From contig JAIUOK010000002.1 in NCBI GenBank assembly GCA_020161245.1, forward strand, positions 1 through 64,000: a DNA stretch of 64,000 bases, given 5' to 3'. Of this stretch, positions 59,718 to 64,000 are shown one piece after another. The notes beneath the pieces were generated by a model. It did no database searches, was not told where the DNA came from, and saw only the letters and a list, made by a program, of their open reading frames with translations. This stretch comes from Actinomycetota bacterium (GTDB lineage: Bacteria; Actinomycetota; Actinomycetes; S36-B12; CAIYMF01). The translations under genes and the position numbers were made by a program. The number at the start of each line of letters is the position of its first letter. The stretch's first letter is position 1.

Positions 59718-61289
59718 TCAGTCCGGCTCGACGCCGAGGTAGACGAAGCCCGGGCCCTCGTCGCGGAACGGCACCCCGAGCGGGTCGAGCGCGGCGTGCA
59801 GCGCGCTCCCCCACTCGCCGCGCACCTCGTCGCGCGCGGTCTCGAAGCCGTGGTCGGCGGTGAGCAGGAACAGGCAGTCGTCCAGCAGGCCGCGCTCCTC
59901 GAGGTGGTCGAGCATCGAGCCCAGCCGCTGGTCGCAGTCGCGCAGCCCGTCGGTAGCGATCGCCGACCGCGGCCCACCGGCGTGGTGGGCGGCGTCGGTC
60001 GTGTACTGCGACCACCACGCCACCACAGGCAGCTCGTCGGGGTCGGACGCCGAGAACAGGCCCTTCATGGTGGCCAGCCCCAGCAGGTCGATCGCGGAGT
60101 AGAAGCCGTAGTCGTCGTCCTGCTCGCACCGCGTGTGCGTGACCATGTCCGACGCGTACGGGTCGGGCAGCAGCGCGCGGACGGCGGTGAGGAAGTCGCG
60201 CGACTCCGCGCTGCCCGCCTCGCCGGGGTCGACAGCGCCGGCGTCGTCGGACAGCGCCGCACGCACGAGGGCGAACGTCGACGCCCACGCGCCCCGCTCG
60301 GTCATCTCGTTGACGCTCGCGGTCCGGACGCCGGGACGGGCCGCGGCCACGGCCTCGAACAGCGTCGTCACGCCGTCGCGGTACAGCTCGGACGTGCGGT
60401 GCCACGTGGCGGCGTCGTTGGGCACGACCCGCCGGCCGTGGTGGCGGTCCCAGTAGACGTTGCCGACGACGCCGTGGCGCCCCGGCCCCACGCCGGTGAG
60501 CGCGCTGGTGTGGTTGACCAGGGTGAGCGACGGGAACTCGGCCACCGCGCCGCCGGTGAGGGCCAGGCCGCGGGCCAGCAGGCGCTGGACGCTGGGCAGC
60601 ACGCCGGTGAGCGCGAGGTCGAGCAGCGAGCCGGGATGGCCGCCGTCCCACAGCAGCCCGATCACGTGCTTCGCGCCCGGGGCGACGAGGTCGGTGCGCG
60701 CCCGGCCGTCGAGGTGCGCCAGGTCGTCGAGCGGCACACCCGCGGCGTACGCCAGCGTCGGCATGACGTCGACGAGCCGCGCATGCTCCTCGATGAGGCC
60801 GTGCCGCTGCAGGCCCGAGCCGCTGAGGACGAACGGGGCCCGCGACTGGATGACGTCGAGCGACCCGTGCTCGCCGCGGTGGCCGCCCTGCTCGGGGAAC
60901 CAGTGGCCGGCGGTGTGCACCACCGCGAGGTCGGGGCTGCGGGTCTCGGTGAAGAACGAGGCGAGGCGCAGCCACGGCAGCGGGTAGGCGTTGCGCGCGT
61001 GGTCGGGCGAGGGGTCGGCCACCTCGCGCTCGTAGGGCAGGAAGGCCAGCGGATCGGTGCTCGGCAGCGGGTGGGCGCCCGAGACGACGTCGCCGTCGGG
61101 GTGGTCGGCGTCCAGGCGCGCGACGCCGCCGGAGTCGGCGACCAGCACGGCGCGGGGCCGGCCGTCGGCGTCGCGGCCGGCGTCGGGGTCGGGCCAGCAG
61201 ACCAGGGCGACGGCGGGGGCGAGGTCGGGGGAGGTCAGGGCGGCGACGGCGGCGTCGAGCGCGGCCCGGTCGATCACGGCGTGGCTCAC
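59718..61289 (-). CDS. Alkaline phosphatase superfamily protein, apparently circularly permuted
   Basis: A 523-residue hydrolase of the nucleotide pyrophosphatase/phosphodiesterase type. Core motifs are D215 (GLLWDGGH), candidate nucleophile T256 (FPSLTLVNHTSALTG), TDAAHHAGGP and LLTADHGFE. The segment that normally ends the fold (GEHGSL with H141, then APFVLSGSGL...RLVDVMPTLAYAAGVP) lies before the core instead of after it, so the domain order is permuted. GTG 61289 is preferred over TTG 61301. No signal peptide is seen. Confidence 0.8.
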   Translation of the reverse strand: MSHAVIDRAALDAAVAALTSPDLAPAVALVCWPDPDAGRDADGRPRAVLVADSGGVARLDADHPDGDVVSGAHPLPSTDPLAFLPYEREVADPSPDHARNAYPLPWLRLASFFTETRSPDLAVVHTAGHWFPEQGGHRGEHGSLDVIQSRAPFVLSGSGLQRHGLIEEHARLVDVMPTLAYAAGVPLDDLAHLDGRARTDLVAPGAKHVIGLLWDGGHPGSLLDLALTGVLPSVQRLLARGLALTGGAVAEFPSLTLVNHTSALTGVGPGRHGVVGNVYWDRHHGRRVVPNDAATWHRTSELYRDGVTTLFEAVAAARPGVRTASVNEMTERGAWASTFALVRAALSDDAGAVDPGEAGSAESRDFLTAVRALLPDPYASDMVTHTRCEQDDDYGFYSAIDLLGLATMKGLFSASDPDELPVVAWWSQYTTDAAHHAGGPRSAIATDGLRDCDQRLGSMLDHLEERGLLDDCLFLLTADHGFETARDEVRGEWGSALHAALDPLGVPFRDEGPGFVYLGVEPD

Positions 61290-61346
61290 GCCTCGATCCA
61301 ACTACGCCGGGGCGCTCCACGCCGGTCGTACCGGCCCCGGGCATGG

Positions 61347-61381
61347 CGGAGGGCGGGAGACTTGGGGTCTCCCGCCCTCCG
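61347..61381 (-). terminator. Terminator of the whiB7 unit
   Basis: A perfect 15-bp stem, CGGAGGGCGGGAGAC and its complement, with a 5-base loop, 45 bases past the last gene of the whiB7 unit. Confidence 0.8.
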
Positions 61382-61425
61382 TCGGGTGTTCCTGCCGCAG
61401 TCCGTCCGGCGCGAGCCGGGGGTTG

Positions 61426-61743
61426 TCACCGCGAGAAGGCGTGCTGCGCCTGGTGCTGAGCCAGGACGGCGGCCTCTCGGGCGAGCCGGGCGCGGCGCTC
61501 GGCCGCCTCCGCCCGGCGGGCGGCGCGAGCTGCGCGACGACGTCGCGAGAGCTCGGCCTCAGCCTGGCGCGAGGCGAGATGGGATCGAGCCATCTGCTCG
61601 GGGATGTAGTGCATGTCGGTCTCCAGATCCGTGGACCGCGCCGTCAGCGACGGTGCGGGATGAAGCTCGGTGAGAGCCGTCACCGGGTCGGTGACGGCGA
61701 GGGAGCCGCTGCCGGGGTGGCAGGGCTGCGTACGACGGGTCAT
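61426..61743 (-). CDS. Arginine-rich helical protein coupled to WhiB7
   Basis: A 105-residue protein with a long Arg/Ala-rich helix (about residues 55-95, RRRRAARAARRAEAAERRAR). Its ATG overlaps the whiB7 stop (ATGA), so the two are made together. No domain is recognised; the basic helix could bind nucleic acid. Its dependence on whiB7 expression suggests it belongs to the antibiotic-stress response. Confidence 0.65.
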   Translation of the reverse strand: MTRRTQPCHPGSGSLAVTDPVTALTELHPAPSLTARSTDLETDMHYIPEQMARSHLASRQAEAELSRRRRAARAARRAEAAERRARLAREAAVLAQHQAQHAFSR

Positions 61744-62186
61744 GCGGCGGCACCCCCGCGCTGCGCCGGGACGGCGCAGACATCGAGGAGCTCTCCGTCG
61801 AGCAGGTCGCCGTCGAGGTCGCAGTCCTCCGCGAACGCCTTGATCTCTCCCGAGATCTCGGCGAGGCGGGCGGCCAGCGCCTCCTCGGCGGCCCGACGGA
61901 CGAGCGCGTCGTCCTTGCGAGGACGGCCGGGGCGCCGCTTGCGCGCCACGACGCGGCCTCGCTCGAACAGCTCGCCGCCCCAGACGCCCCACGGCTCGCG
62001 GCGCTCGAGGGCGCCGGCGAGGCAGGCGGCGCGCAGTGCGCAGCCTCCGCAGAGCTCCTGGGCCAGAGCCACCTGGTCGGGCGTCTCTGCGAACCACAGG
62101 TCCGGGTCGTACGACCGGCACGGCGTGCTGACGTCGAGGTCGTCCGCCATTCCGAGGGCGAGGACGATGTCGAGGGTCATGCTCAT
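61740..62186 (-). CDS. whiB7: WhiB7-type iron-sulfur transcription factor
   Basis: A 148-residue WhiB protein. The cluster ligands are C23, C46, C49 and C55, the turn is GVWGG (67-71), and an AT-hook, RPGRPRK (85-91), follows; the AT-hook is the mark of WhiB7. WhiB7 binds sigma A and activates intrinsic antibiotic-resistance genes after ribosome inhibition. The location beside uvrD2 matches mycobacteria. A C-terminal extension of about 50 acidic residues makes it longer than the 92-residue mycobacterial protein. ATG 62186 is chosen because AAGGAGG lies 11 bases upstream. Confidence 0.88.
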   Translation of the reverse strand: MSMTLDIVLALGMADDLDVSTPCRSYDPDLWFAETPDQVALAQELCGGCALRAACLAGALERREPWGVWGGELFERGRVVARKRRPGRPRKDDALVRRAAEEALAARLAEISGEIKAFAEDCDLDGDLLDGELLDVCAVPAQRGGAAA

Positions 62187-62327
62187 CGCGCTGGTCACCT
62201 CCTTCATCTCCCGCGGGGTCTCCGCGGATCAGGTCGTGCTGGGCAGGTGTCGTGCTGGTCGTGCACCCGGACCAGAGGGGGTGGGACTGGTCCGGGCGGG
62301 TGCGCCTCCCGCGTGGAGCTGGTGCGG

Positions 62328-62370
62328 AAAACACGAAGGCCGCGGTTCCCGGTGTCGGGATCCGCGGCCT
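62328..62370 (-). terminator. Attenuator terminator in the whiB7 leader
   Basis: On the minus strand a 14-bp stem with one mismatch (arms 62357-62370 and 62337-62350, six-base loop) is followed by TCGTGTTTT. It lies between an upstream ORF and whiB7, 25 bases after that ORF stops. This is the layout of translation-responsive attenuation reported for whiB7/wblC genes. Confidence 0.75.
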
Positions 62371-62394
62371 CGAGGTGCCGTGTGGTGAGTGGTC

Positions 62395-62613
62395 TCACCC
62401 GCTAGAACCTCGAAGCTGCGGAGCGCCGTACGTGGCGTCGACATCGGTGCCGAAGAAGACACCGGTGGCCGGGACGCTGGGCTTGCGCGAGCGCAGGCCG
62501 GCCTGGACGCCGTGGGCGGCCACGAGCTCGCGACGCCACGCGGCAGCCGGGATCACGGCAGCAGCGGGCAGCACGACGAGAGCGGCCGCCAGGATGTTCA
62601 TGGTGCTGATCAT
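62395..62613 (-). CDS. Upstream ORF in the whiB7 leader, 72 residues
   Basis: ATG 62613 is preceded by AAGGAGG at 8 bases, so this leader ORF should be translated well. It starts with a hydrophobic stretch (ILAAALVVLPAAAVIPAAA). Ribosome stalling on it under antibiotic stress would change folding downstream and let transcription pass the attenuator. The stop lies in a small hairpin (GGTGAGACCACTCACC). The regulatory part is inference from known whiB7 leaders. Confidence 0.72.
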   Translation of the reverse strand: MISTMNILAAALVVLPAAAVIPAAAWRRELVAAHGVQAGLRSRKPSVPATGVFFGTDVDATYGAPQLRGSSG

Positions 62614-62667
62614 CGGGGCCACCTCCTTCGTCGTGTGTCGCGCGCGGGTCGCGCGGTGCGAGTCCAG

Positions 62668-62706
62668 AGGTTACGCAGGGGTTCGCCGACGGCGCAACGA
62701 GGTTTT
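62668..62706 (-). promoter_or_regulatory. whiB7 promoter with AT-rich WhiB7 site
   Basis: On the minus strand TTGCGC (62692-62697) and TAACCT (62668-62673) are 18 bases apart. AAAA (62703-62706) lies 5 bases upstream of the -35 box, matching the AT-rich patch that WhiB7 AT-hooks bind at their own promoters, so autoregulation is likely. Confidence 0.68.
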
Positions 62707-62780
62707 CCGCCGGATTCCGCCGGTCGTGATGTTTTCGTGTCCTGGACGGCGTCCGTTCACGTCGGATCTGCGGCCGTCAG

Positions 62781-62798
62781 GGCGTCCGGGAGGACGCC
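62781..62798 (-). terminator. Weak hairpin after uvrD2
   Basis: GGCGTCC pairs with GGACGCC across 4 bases, 56 bases past the uvrD2 stop. No T run is present, so termination is uncertain. Confidence 0.35.
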
Positions 62799-62853
62799 GC
62801 TCCACGACCTCCCCGGCCCCCTGCAGCGGAGGGCGCAGGCGCCGGTTGCGGGG

Positions 62854-64000
62854 TCAGGCGGCGTCGTCGGGATCGCTTGCGGCTGCTGGGATCTCGCCGC
62901 GAACGAGGGCCAGCACGGAGTCGCCGTAGACCTCGGCCTTCTTGGCCCCGATCCCGGTCACCTTGAGCAGCGCCGAGCGGTCCGTCGGCAGCACCGTGGC
63001 GATCTGCTCGAGGGTGGCGTCGGAGAAGACCACGAAAGCCGGCACGGACTGGCGTGTCGCCTCGTCCTTGCGCCAGGCGCGCAGGCGCTCGAAGAGCGCC
63101 TCGTCGTACGCCGACGGGCAGCCCTCGCACCGGCCCAGGGCGATCTCGCGCCCCGACACGAGGGCCTTGCCGCACACCCGGCAGGTGTCGTTGCGGCGCT
63201 TGCGGGATTCCCGCGACTTCGAGCCCGACCCCCGGTGCACGCCGCCCCCAGCGCGGTCGTAGCGCGGCTCGGGGCCGGCCACGGCGTCGAGGAACGGCGA
63301 GCGCTCCCGTCGGCCGCGGCCCGTCCGGCTGCGGGCCCACGACAGGCCGAGGTGCATGCGGGCCCGGGTGCAGGCGACGTAGAACAGGCGGCGCTCCTCC
63401 TCCAGGCGGGCCGGGGTGTCGGCGTACTGGATCGGGAAGGTGCCCTGGACGAGGCCGGCGACGAACACGGCGTCCCACTCGAGGCCCTTGGCGGCGTGCA
63501 CCGTGGAGAGCGTGACGCCGTCGGCGGTGGGCGCCGCCTGGACGCTGGCGCGCTGCTCGAGGTCGGCCACGAGGGCCGACAGACCCGCCTCGGGGTCGGC
63601 GGCGGCCAGGTCGTCCGCCAGGGTCACCAGGCGCAGCAGGTTCTCCCAGCGCTCCCGCACCGCGCCCTGGCCGCTGGGCGGCTCCGGCGTCCAGCCCATC
63701 GCCGACAGGATCGAGCGGACGTCGGAGCCGAGCTCGCCCGAGGACTCCCCCGCCCGCGCCGCGCCGCGCAGGCGGGTGACGGCCTCGCGCACCTCGCCGC
63801 GCTCGAAGAACGCCGACTCGCCGCGCAGCACGTAGGGCACCCCGGCCTCGCCGAGGGCCTCCTCGAAGACTTCCGACTGCGCGTTGATCCGGTACAGGAC
63901 GGCGATCTCGCGCGGGGGCACGCCCTGGGCGACGAGCTTCGCGATCTGGGCCGCGACGGCCGCGGCCTCGGCGGGCTCGTCGTCGTAGGAGGTGACCCGG
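62854..64000 (-). CDS. uvrD2: UvrD2-type superfamily 1 helicase, 3' part (runs off right edge)
   Basis: The C-terminal 380 or so residues of a DNA helicase. Motifs V and VI are present (STVHAAKGLEWDAVFVAG and EEERRLFYVACTRAR). A tetracysteine motif (CRVCGKALVSGREIALGRC plus EGC) and a C-terminal HRDC domain (about the last 75 residues) follow; this pair is the mark of mycobacterial-type UvrD2. It unwinds DNA in repair and replication. The start and P-loop lie right of the window. Confidence 0.9.
   Translation of the reverse strand, partial: RVTSYDDEPAEAAAVAAQIAKLVAQGVPPREIAVLYRINAQSEVFEEALGEAGVPYVLRGESAFFERGEVREAVTRLRGAARAGESSGELGSDVRSILSAMGWTPEPPSGQGAVRERWENLLRLVTLADDLAAADPEAGLSALVADLEQRASVQAAPTADGVTLSTVHAAKGLEWDAVFVAGLVQGTFPIQYADTPARLEEERRLFYVACTRARMHLGLSWARSRTGRGRRERSPFLDAVAGPEPRYDRAGGGVHRGSGSKSRESRKRRNDTCRVCGKALVSGREIALGRCEGCPSAYDEALFERLRAWRKDEATRQSVPAFVVFSDATLEQIATVLPTDRSALLKVTGIGAKKAEVYGDSVLALVRGEIPAAASDPDDAA

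Noticed and set aside
59272-61344. 690-residue minus-strand ORF overlapping the phosphatase gene
   Set aside because: Arg/Pro-rich shadow of the permuted phosphatase in another frame.

Overview
The window is chromosomal DNA of a high-GC actinomycete. The signs are GC-rich codon use throughout, a WhiB-family regulator, a UvrD2-type helicase, UPF0182 and PPA1309 proteins, many GTG starts joined by GTGA/ATGA overlaps, and leaderless TANNNT-N7-start promoters. The order UPF0182, PDZ/Lon-like protease, DUF2342 metalloprotease, ThiF-like protein, ABC1 kinase, whiB7, uvrD2 matches, from memory, the Mycobacterium tuberculosis Rv3193c-Rv3198c neighbourhood, with extra genes inserted. A propionibacterial or nocardioid relative is plausible, but the genus cannot be fixed from sequence alone.

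Layout. (1) 1-2612: the 5' part of a proline-catabolism P5C dehydrogenase gene, divergent from a PucR-type regulator. (2) 2765-18742: conjugation module of an integrative-conjugative-type element. It holds a MobF relaxase/helicase (plus strand) and a coupled minus-strand series: DUF6112 pilin-like protein, TrbL-like membrane protein, SCO6880-type protein, VirB4-like ATPase, a protein with two DnaB-N-like domains, a coupling ATPase, a cell-wall hydrolase and an ArdC-type protein. (3) 18896-29994: a Tad/Flp pilus operon on the same strand, ending in a very unusual LysM/transmembrane/SARP-like fusion. (4) 30213-32229: a sigma-like unknown protein, an excisionase-like HTH protein and a HEPN-motif protein. 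(5) 32281-42079: a six-gene defence operon in which type I restriction-modification genes hsdM-hsdS-hsdR run by start/stop overlap into a three-component system (DUF4297/Cap4-like nuclease, winged-helix middle protein, zinc-hooked ABC ATPase) that I read as an ABC-3C-type conflict system. (6) 42480-42553: initiator tRNA-fMet, with its own promoter and terminator, marking the change to core chromosome. (7) 42698-64000: core genes ending with whiB7, its attenuator leader and the 3' part of uvrD2.

How the parts fit. The element pairs a type IV secretion and relaxase module with a Tad pilus; the pilus may serve mating contact. A 29-bp box is shared by three element promoters (4703-4732, 4795-4823, 18402-18430) and suggests common control of transfer genes. 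The ArdC-like protein would protect entering DNA, while the restriction/ABC-3C operon defends the host that carries the element. No integrase, prepilin peptidase or second attachment site is visible, so the element is either cut by the left edge or depends on genes elsewhere.

The strongest leads are the fused type I RM/ABC-3C operon, the membrane-tethered LysM-SARP regulator, the shared promoter box, the whiB7 leader with a 72-codon upstream ORF and a terminator, and an apparently circularly permuted alkaline-phosphatase-superfamily protein.
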